Of a DNA stretch of 64,000 nt, positions 22,689 to 35,490 are shown one piece after another. Below the pieces are notes generated by a model that ran no database searches, was not told the origin of the DNA, and was given only the letters and a program-made list of their open reading frames with translations. This DNA comes from Symsagittifera roscoffensis (Eukaryota > Xenacoelomorpha > Acoela > Convolutidae). The stretch covers positions 76,128,349 through 76,192,348 of the forward strand of contig NC_087062.1 of the NCBI RefSeq assembly GCF_963678635.1. Direction: 5' to 3'. Position 1 is the stretch's first letter. Each line of letters begins with the position of its first letter. The position numbers were made by a program, and so were the translations under genes.

Positions 22689-22906
22689 GGGGATCTCGGG
22701 AGAAAACTGTAACTCTCTGTTTTATGAATTTTTAGCTTCTGGTGATGTCCTGAATTGAATTATTAACATCTATTTTTGTTTTCAGATTATAAAAAGCTAC
22801 AAATTAAGGGAAGGGGTTGATCCATCTACGATGGAGATGATGATTTTTATCTACTGAACAAAAACAATAGTAATATAATAAATAAGTAGTAGGTCTGTTT
22901 TTAGGA

Positions 22907-22951
22907 GTGACCTCGTGGTCTGGCAATACTGAGACCCAGCCATGAGCTCAC
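22907..22951. other. Potential stem-loop in the spacer
   Basis: The arms GTGACCTCGTGG and CCATGAGCTCAC pair with two mismatches. Inside them GGTCT and AGACC can also pair. The element is present in all five spacer copies. It may be a structured RNA segment or chance. Confidence 0.4.
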
Positions 22952-24383
22952 TATTTCTGCATGTAATTAAGTTAATTAGAGCGTTCTGATCGAAGCCGGA
23001 AACAGTAACATTTTTGTCGACCCGATATTAAATAGACAACCAAAAGAACTGGCTTTGGCAGAGACGGTGAAAAGCATGTAGAGCTGTGTTTAGACGCTGG
23101 CCAGTCGTTTTAGAACCTGGCTTTATTATGCGTCGATATGTACTTCCGGGCGAATGTTACATAGGTGTTTTTATGGCGCTCCTGGGAAATATTTTTTTAG
23201 CATCATGACCGGCAGAACCGTTAACCAGCACTCAGCGCCGAGCGGATGCTCAAAAAAAGGCCCTAAAGCACCGGGGCGGAAGGGTAGTTCGGAACGCGGA
23301 AGCCTTCCAGATTCCCGAAAATAGCTTTTTTTTAACCTAGTTAAGACCAAAAATTCACGTACCAGGAAGGGTACTAGGAAGGGGGAAGGGGGAAGAGGGA
23401 TTAGCCGTCCTGTCGTTCTCTGAGAGGTTTGTGACCAAAAACACTTAAAGAGATACAAGAAATCAAACAAAAAGTAGCATAGTACCTAAGAAAAAATAAC
23501 CGAAAAACCAAAAAGAGTAAAAAATATAAAATCAGTAGAAATCATCCCCCCAGACGAGATGTGATCTGAGCCTCCCGGTTGTTGTTATTAGATAGATTGT
23601 TGTTACAGGCATTTATATCAGTCAGGACGTTACGATCAATTTAGTGACCCGTTTCTGGTGTTTGTAGTGTAGGGTTATTTGAGTATTTAAGCAATTCAGT
23701 GCAAAGAGCAACAAAAAGGAGCTCAAGGACAACAACAAACGAGTGTTGGGTATCGTTAACAAGTTTTGTATCCCTTTTGGTACAAAAGTTAAGATATAAA
23801 TCTGTTGGGGCTCGACGGTGATTGCACTGAAGTGACCCTCCACCGAGTTGCGAATTTCCGAGTTAAGCACTTTAATTCGGATATTGGACAAACCCGAAGA
23901 AGTATACTCTTACTAATTTATACAGCCTATATTAACACTCCTATACCGTTTCTCAGTGAAAAACACAGGAAGCAGACCGGTTTTTAGGGTCATAATACTG
24001 ATTTTTTGATCCCCCCACGAATCGCGATTTTTGAGATATCGATATCTTTTGAAACGGAAAAAAGCGCTAAGTTAGTGAGTTACATCGTAACTATACTAGT
24101 ATAATAGGTGGAACCGGTTAATTTTAGTTCGTAAGTGGTTGGAACTGATTGGGTACCAAAAACCGAATTTTCTTGTTTTTTGAAAAAACGAAACACTACA
24201 AAATATGAAATTTTTTTAAAATTTTTGCGTTAGGACAATAAAAATTGTTGTTCGGACAACGTTCACTTGTGAATCGACAGATTTTAAGATCCGTTTGCCA
24301 ATAATTTTCCGGGTTACAGTGAAATCGAACTTAACGTGTTTGATTTAGTGGATTCATCAATCCGGAAGAGTCCAAATAGCATT

Positions 24384-25917
24384 GTTGGGACCCTTCGACG
24401 AAGTATTGGGACCCTTCGCTAAATCTTGGTACTCTTCGCCAAAGTGTTGGGACCCTTCTCTAAAGTCTTGGGATCCTTCGCTAAAATGTTGGAATCCTTC
24501 GCCGAAGTGTTGGGACCCATCGCTAAAGTCTTCCGACCCTTCGCCAAAGTGTTGGGACCCTTCGCTAGAGTGTTGGGACCCTTCACTAAAGTGTTGGGAC
24601 CCTTCGCTTAAGGGTTGGGACCGTTCGACCAAGTGTTGGGACCCTTAAATTGCTATCCCAAGGCTCAAGTGTTGGGAACCTTAATAAATTATCCCAGGAG
24701 TCAAGTGTTAGGACCCTCAAAATGCTATCCCAAGACTCAAGTGTTGGGACTCTTAAAATGCTATCCCAGGATTGCCACAAGAACTCCTCTATCCTCATCC
24801 AATACCGTAGCTCGAGTGTTTGGAAACTTTATCCACTATCCCAGTACCTCTTCGGTAACTCCGTTGAAGAATTTTCCCGTACTTTACCTCGGTGTCCTGT
24901 CCCTTCTCCGAAGTAATTGGACCCATAGCTCTAGTGTTGGGACCCTTCGCCAAAGTGTTGGGACCCTTCGCCAAAATCTTGAGTCCTTCGCTAAAGTGTT
25001 GGGACCCTTCGCTAAAGTGTCGGGACCCTTCGCTAAAGTGTTGGGACCCTTCGACAAAGTATTGGGACTCTTCGCTAAAGTCTTGGGACCCTTCGCCAAA
25101 GTGTTGGGACCCTTCTCTAAAGTCTTGGAACCCGTCGCTAAAGTGTTGGAACCCTTCGCTGAAGTGTTGGGACCCTTCGCTGAAGCGTTGGAACCCTTCG
25201 CTAAAATTTTGTGACCCTTCGGTAAAGTTTTGGGAGCCATCACCGAAGTGTTGGGAACCTTCGCCGAAGTGTTGGGACCTTTCGCCAAAGTGTTCGGACC
25301 CTTCGCTGAATTGTTGGGTCCCTTCGCCGAAGTGTTGGGACCCATCGCTAAAGTCTTCCGACCCTTCGCCGAAGTGTTGGGACCCTTCGCTTAAGTGTTG
25401 GGACCCTTCGCTAAAGTTGCTATCCCAAGGCTCAAGTGTTGGGACCCTTAAAATGCTATCCCAGAAGTCAAGTGTTAGGACCCTTAAAATGCTACCCCAG
25501 GAGTCAAGTGTTAGGACCCTCAAAATGCTATTCCAAGACTCAAGTGTTGGGACCCTTAAAATGCTATCCCAGGATTGCCAAAAGATCTCCTCTATCCTCA
25601 TGCAATACCGTAGCTCGAGTGTTTGGAAATTTTATCCACTATCCCAGTACCTCTTCTGTAACTCCGTTGAAGAATTTTCCCGTACCTTAACTCGGTGTCG
25701 TGTCCCTTCTCCAAAGTGTTGATAACCTTAGCTCAAGTAATTGGACCCATAGCTCTAGTGTTGGGACCCTTCGCTAAAGTGTTGGGACCCTTTGCTAAAG
25801 TGTTGGGACCCTTCGACAAAGTATTGGGACCCATCGCTAAAGTCTTGGGACCCTTCGCCAAAGTGTTGGGACCCTTCTCTAAAGTCTTGGGACCCTTCGC
25901 TAAAGTGTTGGAACCCT
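24384..25917 (+). repeat. Small satellite block of tandem unit 1
   Basis: About 1.53 kb of 21-mer and 36-mer higher-order repeat, beginning abruptly at the spacer end (ATAGCATT|GTTGGGACCC) and ending at GGAACCCT|GGTTTTGG, where the truncated spacer starts. It has internal headers near 24892 and 25695. It lacks the part of the header reading GTGTTGATAACCTTAG at about 24912, unlike units 2 and 3. Confidence 0.9.
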
Positions 25918-28071
25918 GGTTTTGGTGTGTGACACTCGACCAGAAACTATCAAAATGCAATTTCGAATTCGAATTTTTATTGTGACATTGGTGTGGGAAG
26001 ATTAACGGTTTAAACGAATTAGTGGTCTTAGTCGTTCTTTTTGACGAATGCGGAAGGGTTGATTTGGACTGAGATGTTAACTTTTAAAAACTTTGTTCCA
26101 AAAGAAAGACACGTGACAACGTCAAAATTTTGCGCCATCTGAAAACTGCGATTAGAAACAAAACAACAGAATTCGTTGAGAAAAACGGTGAAAAACATTT
26201 GTGAGAGACAGATCGAAATTGGAATAGAAAACGACGATCAGACCATTCCGATTTGAAACGATTGTGCCGCTACAATCGTAACAACACGATTCCCGAGAAC
26301 CAGGCAGGGTATTGGGACGACGTGTTCAGCCTTCCGAGAAGAAATAAGAGCGTTATTTGGCCGGATTCCAGAATCCGGAGGGATCTCGGGAGAAAACTGT
26401 AACTCTCTGTTTTATGAATTTTTAGCTTCTGGTGATGTCCTGAATTGAATTATTAACATCTATTTTTGTTTTCAGATTATAAAAAGCTACAAATTAAGGG
26501 AAGGGGTTGATCCATCTACGATGGAGATGATGATTTTTATCTACTGAACAAAAACAATAGTAATATAATAAATAAGTAGTAGCTCTGATTTTAGGAGTGA
26601 CCTCGTGGTCTGGCAATACTGAGACCCAGCCATGAGCTCACTATTTCTGCATGTAATTAAGTTAATTAAAGCGTTCTGATCGAAGCCGGAAACAGTAACA
26701 TTTTTGTCAACCCGATATTATATAGACAACCAAAAGAACTGGCTTTGGCAGAGACGGTGAAAAGCATGTAGAGCTGTGTTTAGACGCTGGCCAGTCGTTT
26801 TAGAACCTGGCTTTATTATGCGTCGATATGTACTTCTGGGCGAATGTTACATAGGTGTTTTTATGGCGCTCCTAGGTAATATTTTTTTACCATCATGACC
26901 GGCAGAACCGTTAACCAGCACTCAGCGCCGAGCGGATGCTCAAAAAAGGCCCTAAAGCACCGGGGCGGAAGGGTAGTTCGGAACGCGGAAGCCTTCCAGA
27001 TTCCCGAAAATAGCTTTTTTTAACCTAGTTAAGACCAAAAATTCACGTACCAGGAAGGGTACTAGGAAGGGGGAAGGGGGAAGAGGGATTAGCCGTCCTG
27101 TCGTTCTCTGAGAGGTTTGTGACCAAAAACACTTAAAGAGATACAAGAAATCAAACAAAAAGTAGCATAGTACTTAAGAAAAAATAACCGAAAAACCAAA
27201 AAGAGTAGAAAATATAAAATCAGTAGAAATCATCCCCCCAGACGAGATGTGATCTGAGCCTCCCGGTTGTTGTTATTAGATAGATTGTTGTTACAGGCAT
27301 TTATATCAGTCAGGACGTTACGATCAATTTAGTGACCCGTTTCTGGTGTTTGTAGTGTAGGGTTATTTGAGTATTTAAGCAATTCAGTGCAAAGAGCAAC
27401 AAAAAGGGGCTCAAGGACAACAACAAACGAGTGTTGGGTATCGTTAACAAGTTTTGTATCCCTTTTGGTACAAAAGTTAAGATATAAATCTGTTGGGGCT
27501 CGACAGTGATTGCACTGAAGTGACCCTCCACCGAGTTGCGAATTTCCGAGTTAAGCACCTTAATTCGGATATTGGACAAACCCGAAGAAGTATACTCTTA
27601 CTAATTTATACAGCCTATATTAATACTCCTATACCGTTTTTCAGTGAAAAACACAGGAAGCAGACCGGTTTTTAGGGTCATTATACTGATTTTTTGATCC
27701 CCCCACGAATCGCGATTTTTGAGATATCGATATCTTTTGAAACGGAAAAAAGCGCTAAGTTAGTGAGTTACATCGTAACTATACTAGTATAATAGGTGGA
27801 ACCGGTTAATTTTAGTTCGTAAGTGGTTGGAACTGATTGGGTACCAAAAACCGAATTTTCTTGATTTTTGAAAAAACGAAACACTACAAAATAAGAAATT
27901 TTTTTAAAATTTTTGCGTTAGGACAATAAAAATTGTTGTTCGGACAACGTTCACTAGCGAATCGACAGATTTTAAGATCCGTTTGCCAATAACTTTCCGG
28001 GTTACAGTGAAATCGAACTTAACGTGTTTGATTTAGTGGATTCATCAATCCGGAAGAGTCCAAATAGCATT
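25918..28071 (+). repeat. Truncated spacer, copy 1
   Basis: This 2.15-kb sequence corresponds to 22228-24383 of the full spacer and lacks its first ~1.83 kb. It is near-identical to copies 2 and 3. It retains the palindrome and stem-loop and carries the two segments deleted in the right full-length spacer, so it derives from a left-type spacer. No gene is supported. Confidence 0.9.
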
Positions 28072-29626
28072 GTTGGGACCCTTCGACGAAGTATTGGGAC
28101 CCATCGCTAAAGTCTTGGTACCCTTCGCCAAAGTGTTGGGACCCTTCTCTAAAGTCTTGGGATCCTTCGCTAAAATGTTGGAACCCTTCGCCGAAGTGTT
28201 GGGACCCATCGCTAAAGTCTTCCGACCCTTCGCCAAAGTGTTGGGACCCTTCGCTAAAGTGTTGGGACCCTTCACTAAAGTGTTGGGACCCTTCGCTTAA
28301 GGGTTGGGACCGTTCGACCAAGTGTTGGGACCCTTAAATTGCTATCCCAAGGCTCAAGTGTTGGGAACCTTAAAATGCTATCCCCGGAGTCAAGTGTTAG
28401 GACCCTCAAAATGCTATCCCAAGACTCAAGTGTTGGGACCCTTAAAATGCTATCCCAGGATTGCCACAAGAACTCCTCTATTCTCATCCAATACCGTAGC
28501 TCGATTGTTTGGAAACTTTATCCACTATCCCAGTACCTCTTCGGTAACTCCGTTGAAGAATTTTCCCGTACTTTACCTCGGTGTCCTGTCCCTTCTCCGA
28601 AGTGTTGATAACCTTAGCTCAAGTAATTGGACCCATAGCTCTAGTGTTGGGACCTTCGCCAAAGTGTTGGGACCCTTCACCAAAATCTTGGGTCCTTCGC
28701 TAAAGTGTTGGTACCCTTCGCTAAAGTGTTGGGACCCTTCGCTAAAGTTTTGGGACCCTTCGACAAAGTATTGGGACTCTTCTCTAAATTCTTGGGACCC
28801 TTCGCCAAAGTGTTGGGACCCTTCTCTAAAGTCTTGGAACCCGTCGCTAAAGTGTTGGAACCCTTCGCTGAAGTGTTGGGACCCTTCGCTGAAGCGTTGG
28901 AACCCTTCACTAAAGTCTTGTGACCCTTCGCTAAAGTTTTGGGATCCATCACCGAAGTGTTGGGAACCTTCGCCGAAGTGTTGGGACCTTTCGCCAAGGT
29001 GTTCGGACCCTTCGCTGAATTGTTGGGTCCCTTCGCCGAAGTGTTGGGACCCATCGCTAAAGTCTTCCGACCCTTCGCCGAAGTGTTGGGACCCTTCGCT
29101 AAAGTGATGGGACCCTTCGCTAAAGTTGCTATCCAAAGGCTCAAGTGTTGGGACCCTTAAAATGCTATCCCAGAAGTCAAGTGTTAGGACCCTTAAAATG
29201 CTATCCCAGGAGTCAAGTGTTAGGACCCTCAAAATGCTATTCCAAGACTCAAGTGTTGGGTCCCTTAAAATGCTATCCCAGGATTGCCAAAAGAACTCCT
29301 CTATCCTCATGCAATACCGTAGCTCGAGTGTTTGGAAATTTTATCCACTATCCCAGTACCTCTTCTGTAACTCCGTTGAAGAATTTTCCCGTACCTTAAC
29401 TCGGTGTCGTGTCCCTTCTCCAAAGTGTTGATAACCTTAGCTCAAGTAATTGGACCCATAGCTCTAGTGTTGGGACCCTTCGCTAAAGTGTTGGGACCCT
29501 TTGCTAAAGTGTTGGGACCCTTCGACAAAGTATTGGGACCCATCGCTAAAGTCTTGGGACCCTTCGCCAAAGTGTTGGGACCCTTCTCTAAAGTCTTGGG
29601 ACCCTTCGCTAAAGTGTTGGAACCCT
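28072..29626 (+). repeat. Small satellite block of tandem unit 2
   Basis: 1.555 kb of 21-mer and 36-mer higher-order repeat, essentially identical to 31781-33335, with the same private variants (for example CTATCCCCGGAGTC near 28380 and GTAATGGGAC-type monomers). Confidence 0.9.
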
Positions 29627-31780
29627 GGTTTTGGTGTGTGACACTCGACCAGAAACTATCAAAATGCAATTTCGAATTCGAATTTTTATTGTGACATTGG
29701 TGTGGGAAGATTAACGGTTTAAACGAATTAGTGGTCTTAGTCGTTCTTTTTGACGAATGCGGAAGGGTTGATTTGGACTGAGATGTTAACTTTTAAAAAC
29801 TTTGTTCCAAAAGAAAGACACGTGACAACGTCAAAATTTTGCGCCATCTGAAAACTGCGATTAGAAACAAAACAACAGAATTCGTTGAGAAAAACGGTGA
29901 AAAACATTTGTGAGAGACAGATCGAAATTGGAATAGAAAACGACGATCAGACCATTCCGATTTGAAACGATTGTGCCGCTACAATCGTAACAACACGATT
30001 CCCGAGAACCAGGCAGGGTATTGGGACGACGTGTTCAGCCTTCCGAGAAGAAATAAGAGCGTTATTTGGCCGGATTCCAGAATCCGGAGGGATCTCGGGA
30101 GAAAACTGTAACTCTCTGTTTTATGAATTTTTAGCTTCTGGTGATGTCCTGAATTGAATTATTAACATCTATTTTTGTTTTCAGATTATAAAAAGCTACA
30201 AATTAAGGGAAGGGGTTGATCCATCTACGATGGAGATGATGATTTTTATCTACTGAACAAAAACAATAGTAATATAATAAATAAGTAGTAGCTCTGATTT
30301 TAGGAGTGACCTCGTGGTCTGGCAATACTGAGACCCAGCCATGAGCTCACTATTTCTGCATGTAATTAAGTTAATTAAAGCGTTCTGATCGAAGCCGGAA
30401 ACAGTAACATTTTTGTCAACCCGATATTATATAGACAACCAAAAGAACTGGCTTTGGCAGAGACGGTGAAAAGCATGTAGAGCTGTGTTTAGACGCTGGC
30501 CAGTCGTTTTAGAACCTGGCTTTATTATGCGTCGATATGTACTTCTGGGCGAATGTTACATAGGTGTTTTTATGGCGCTCCTAGGTAATATTTTTTTACC
30601 ATCATGACCGGCAGAACCGTTAACCAGCACTCAGCGCCGAGCGGATGCTCAAAAAAGGCCCTAAAGCACCGGGGCGGAAGGGTAGTTCGGAACGCGGAAG
30701 CCTTCCAGATTCCCGAAAATAGCTTTTTTTAACCTAGTTAAGACCAAAAATTCACGTACCAGGAAGGGTACTAGGAAGGGGGAAGGGGGAAGAGGGATTA
30801 GCCGTCCTGTCGTTCTCTGAGAGGTTTGTGACCAAAAACACTTAAAGAGATACAAGAAATCAAACAAAAAGTAGCATAGTACTTAAGAAAAAATAACCGA
30901 AAAACCAAAAAGAGTAGAAAATATAAAATCAGTAGAAATCATCCCCCCAGACGAGATGTGATCTGAGCCTCCCGGTTGTTGTTATTAGATAGATTGTTGT
31001 TACAGGCATTTATATCAGTCAGGACGTTACGATCAATTTAGTGACCCGTTTCTGGTGTTTGTAGTGTAGGGTTATTTGAGTATTTAAGCAATTCAGTGCA
31101 AAGAGCAACAAAAAGGGGCTCAAGGACAACAACAAACGAGTGTTGGGTATCGTTAACAAGTTTTGTATCCCTTTTGGTACAAAAGTTAAGATATAAATCT
31201 GTTGGGGCTCGACAGTGATTGCACTGAAGTGACCCTCCACCGAGTTGCGAATTTCCGAGTTAAGCACCTTAATTCGGATATTGGACAAACCCGAAGAAGT
31301 ATACTCTTACTAATTTATACAGCCTATATTAATACTCCTATACCGTTTTTCAGTGAAAAACACAGGAAGCAGACCGGTTTTTAGGGTCATTATACTGATT
31401 TTTTGATCCCCCCACGAATCGCGATTTTTGAGATATCGATATCTTTTGAAACGGAAAAAAGCGCTAAGTTAGTGAGTTACATCGTAACTATACTAGTATA
31501 ATAGGTGGAACCGGTTAATTTTAGTTCGTAAGTGGTTGGAACTGATTGGGTACCAAAAACCGAATTTTCTTGATTTTTGAAAAAACGAAACACTACAAAA
31601 TAAGAAATTTTTTTAAAATTTTTGCGTTAGGACAATAAAAATTGTTGTTCGGACAACGTTCACTAGCGAATCGACAGATTTTAAGATCCGTTTGCCAATA
31701 ACTTTCCGGGTTACAGTGAAATCGAACTTAACGTGTTTGATTTAGTGGATTCATCAATCCGGAAGAGTCCAAATAGCATT
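29627..31780 (+). repeat. Truncated spacer, copy 2
   Basis: By eye this is virtually identical to copy 1 at 25918-28071. It shows the same junction with satellite on both sides and no supported gene. Confidence 0.9.
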
Positions 31781-33335
31781 GTTGGGACCCTTCGACGAAG
31801 TATTGGGACCCATCGCTAAAGTCTTGGTACCCTTCGCCAAAGTGTTGGGACCCTTCTCTAAAGTCTTGGGATCCTTCGCTAAAATGTTGGAACCCTTCGC
31901 CGAAGTGTTGGGACCCATCGCTAAAGTCTTCCGACCCTTCGCCAAAGTGTTGGGACCCTTCGCTAAAGTGTTGGGACCCTTCACTAAAGTGTTGGGACCC
32001 TTCGCTTAAGGGTTGGGACCGTTCGACCAAGTGTTGGGACCCTTAAATTGCTATCCCAAGGCTCAAGTGTTGGGAACCTTAAAATGCTATCCCCGGAGTC
32101 AAGTGTTAGGACCCTCAAAATGCTATCCCAAGACTCAAGTGTTGGGACCCTTAAAATGCTATCCCAGGATTGCCACAAGAACTCCTCTATTCTCATCCAA
32201 TACCGTAGCTCGATTGTTTGGAAACTTTATCCACTATCCCAGTACCTCTTCGGTAACTCCGTTGAAGAATTTTCCCGTACTTTACCTCGGTGTCCTGTCC
32301 CTTCTCCGAAGTGTTGATAACCTTAGCTCAAGTAATTGGACCCATAGCTCTAGTGTTGGGACCTTCGCCAAAGTGTTGGGACCCTTCACCAAAATCTTGG
32401 GTCCTTCGCTAAAGTGTTGGTACCCTTCGCTAAAGTGTTGGGACCCTTCGCTAAAGTTTTGGGACCCTTCGACAAAGTATTGGGACTCTTCTCTAAATTC
32501 TTGGGACCCTTCGCCAAAGTGTTGGGACCCTTCTCTAAAGTCTTGGAACCCGTCGCTAAAGTGTTGGAACCCTTCGCTGAAGTGTTGGGACCCTTCGCTG
32601 AAGCGTTGGAACCCTTCACTAAAGTCTTGTGACCCTTCGCTAAAGTTTTGGGATCCATCACCGAAGTGTTGGGAACCTTCGCCGAAGTGTTGGGACCTTT
32701 CGCCAAGGTGTTCGGACCCTTCGCTGAATTGTTGGGTCCCTTCGCCGAAGTGTTGGGACCCATCGCTAAAGTCTTCCGACCCTTCGCCGAAGTGTTGGGA
32801 CCCTTCGCTAAAGTGATGGGACCCTTCGCTAAAGTTGCTATCCAAAGGCTCAAGTGTTGGGACCCTTAAAATGCTATCCCAGAAGTCAAGTGTTAGGACC
32901 CTTAAAATGCTATCCCAGGAGTCAAGTGTTAGGACCCTCAAAATGCTATTCCAAGACTCAAGTGTTGGGTCCCTTAAAATGCTATCCCAGGATTGCCAAA
33001 AGAACTCCTCTATCCTCATGCAATACCGTAGCTCGAGTGTTTGGAAATTTTATCCACTATCCCAGTACCTCTTCTGTAACTCCGTTGAAGAATTTTCCCG
33101 TACCTTAACTCGGTGTCGTGTCCCTTCTCCAAAGTGTTGATAACCTTAGCTCAAGTAATTGGACCCATAGCTCTAGTGTTGGGACCCTTCGCTAAAGTGT
33201 TGGGACCCTTTGCTAAAGTGTTGGGACCCTTCGACAAAGTATTGGGACCCATCGCTAAAGTCTTGGGACCCTTCGCCAAAGTGTTGGGACCCTTCTCTAA
33301 AGTCTTGGGACCCTTCGCTAAAGTGTTGGAACCCT
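31781..33335 (+). repeat. Small satellite block of tandem unit 3
   Basis: This is a copy of 28072-29626 at a constant offset of about 3,709 bases, including shared private variants. Confidence 0.9.
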
Positions 33336-35490
33336 GGTTTTGGTGTGTGACACTCGACCAGAAACTATCAAAATGCAATTTCGAATTCGAATTTTTATTG
33401 TGACATTGGTGTGGGAAGATTAACGGTTTAAACGAATTAGTGGTCTTAGTCGTTCTTTTTGACGAATGCGGAAGGGTTGATTTGGACTGAGATGTTAACT
33501 TTTAAAAACTTTGTTCCAAAAGAAAGACACGTGACAACGTCAAAATTTTGCGCCATCTGAAAACTGCGATTAGAAACAAAACAACAGAATTCGTTGAGAA
33601 AAACGGTGAAAAACATTTGTGAGAGACAGATCGAAATTGGAATAGAAAACGACGATCAGACCATTCCGATTTGAAACGATTGTGCCGCTACAATCGTAAC
33701 AACACGATTCCCGAGAACCAGGCAGGGTATTGGGACGACGTGTTCAGCCTTCCGAGAAGAAATAAGAGCGTTATTTGGCCGGATTCCAGAATCCGGAGGG
33801 ATCTCGGGAGAAAACTGTAACTCTCTGTTTTATGAATTTTTAGCTTCTGGTGATGTCCTGAATTGAATTATTAACATCTATTTTTGTTTTCAGATTATAA
33901 AAAGCTACAAATTAAGGGAAGGGGTTGATCCATCTACGATGGAGATGATGATTTTTATCTACTGAACAAAAACAATAGTAATATAATAAATAAGTAGTAG
34001 CTCTGATTTTAGGAGTGACCTCGTGGTCTGGCAATACTGAGACCCAGCCATGAGCTCACTATTTCTGCATGTAATTAAGTTAATTAGAGCGTTCTGATCG
34101 AAGCCGGAAACAGTAACATTTTTATCAACCCGATATTATATAGACAACCAAAAGAACTGGCTTTGGCAGAGACGGTGAAAAGCATGTAGAGCTGTGTTTA
34201 GACGCTGGCCAGTCGTTTTAGAACCTGGCTTTATTATGCGTCGATATGTACTTCCGGGCGAATGTTACATAGGTGTTTTTATGGCGCTCCTGGGTAATAT
34301 TTTTTTACCATCATGACCGGCAGAACCGTTAACCAGCACTCAGCGCCGAGCGGATGCTCAAAAAAAGGCCCTAAAGCACCGGGGCGGAAGGGTAGTTCGG
34401 AACGCGGAAGCCTTCCAGATTCCCGAAAATAGCTTTTTTTAACCTAGTTAAGACCAAAAATTCACGTACCAGGAAGGGTACTAGGAAGGGGGAAGGGGGA
34501 AGAGGGATTAGCCGTCCTGTCGTTCTCTGAGAGGTTTGTGACCAAAAACACTTAAAGAGATACAAGAAATCAAACAAAAAGTAGCATAGTACTTAAGAAA
34601 AAATAACCGAAAAACCAAAAAGAGTAGAAAATATAAAATCAGTAGAAATCATCCCCCCAGACGAGATGTGATCTGAGCCTCCCGGTTGTTGTTATTAGAT
34701 AGATTGTTGTTACAGGCATTTATATCAGTCAGGACGTTACGATCAATTTAGTGACCCGTTTCTGGTGTTTGTAGTGTAGGGTTATTTGAGTATTTAAGCA
34801 ATTCAGTGCAAAGAGCAACAAAAAGGGGATCAAGGACAACAACAAACGAGTGTTGGGTATCGTTAACAAGTTTTGTATCCCTTTTGGTACAAAAGTTAAG
34901 ATATAAATCTGTTGGGGCTCGACAGTGATTGCACTGAAGTGACCCTCCACCGAGTTGCAAATTTCCGAGTTAAGCACCTTAATTCGGATATTGGACAAAC
35001 CCGAAGAAGTATACTCTTACTAATTTATACAGCCTATATTAATACTTCTATACCGTTTTTCAATGAAAAACACAGGAAGCAGACCGGTTTTTAGGGTCAT
35101 AATACTGATTTTTTGATCCCCCCACGAATCGCGATTTTTGAGATATCGATATCTTTTGAAACGGAAAAAAGCGCTAAGTTAGTGAGTTACATCGTAACTA
35201 TACTAGTATAATAGGTGGAACCGGTTAATTTTAGTTCGTAAGTGGTTGGAACTGATTGGGTACCAAAAACCGAATTTTCTTGATTTTTGAAAAAACGAAA
35301 CACTACAAAATTAGAAATTTTTTTAAAATTTTTGCGTTAGGACAATAAAAATTGTTGTTCGGACAACGTTCACTAGCGAATCGACAGATTTTAAGATCCG
35401 TTTGCCAATAACTTTCCGGGTTACAGCGAAATCGAACTTAACGTGTTTGATTTAGTGGATTCATCAATCCGGAAGAGTCCAAATAGCATT
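33336..35490 (+). repeat. Truncated spacer, copy 3
   Basis: It matches copies 1 and 2 apart from scattered substitutions (for example TTTTTATCAACC near 34120 and GAGTTGCAAATTT near 34960). It passes into block B at 35491 through the same ATAGCATT|GTTGGGACCC junction. No gene is supported. Confidence 0.9.

Larger units (their letters stand above)
20396..24383 (+). repeat. Full-length satellite spacer, left copy
   Basis: This ~4.0-kb sequence is unrelated to the satellite and near-identical to 55160-59037. Its last ~2.15 kb (from GGTTTTGGTGTG at 22228) also recurs in three truncated copies at 25.9-35.5 kb. It contains a C15 run, the ~100-bp dispersed repeat at 21795-21894, a GATTC palindrome at 22671-22688 and a hairpin at 22907-22951. 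A TTTTGTTTTCAG word near 22775 resembles a splice acceptor. Small frames (an 89-residue minus-strand one at 23622-23891, for instance) recur in every copy, but the copies are too recent for conservation to mean anything. I find no transposase, reverse transcriptase or rRNA. Confidence 0.85.

Noticed and set aside
23622-23891. 89-residue minus-strand frame present in all five spacers, and a second at 23171-23470
   Set aside because: The copies are recent duplicates, so persistence is not evidence of selection. No known domain; the opposite strand is also open in places.
20396-24383. Spacer as ribosomal DNA or a complete transposon
   Set aside because: No rRNA core sequence, transposase or reverse transcriptase motif, terminal inverted repeat or target-site duplication could be recognised.
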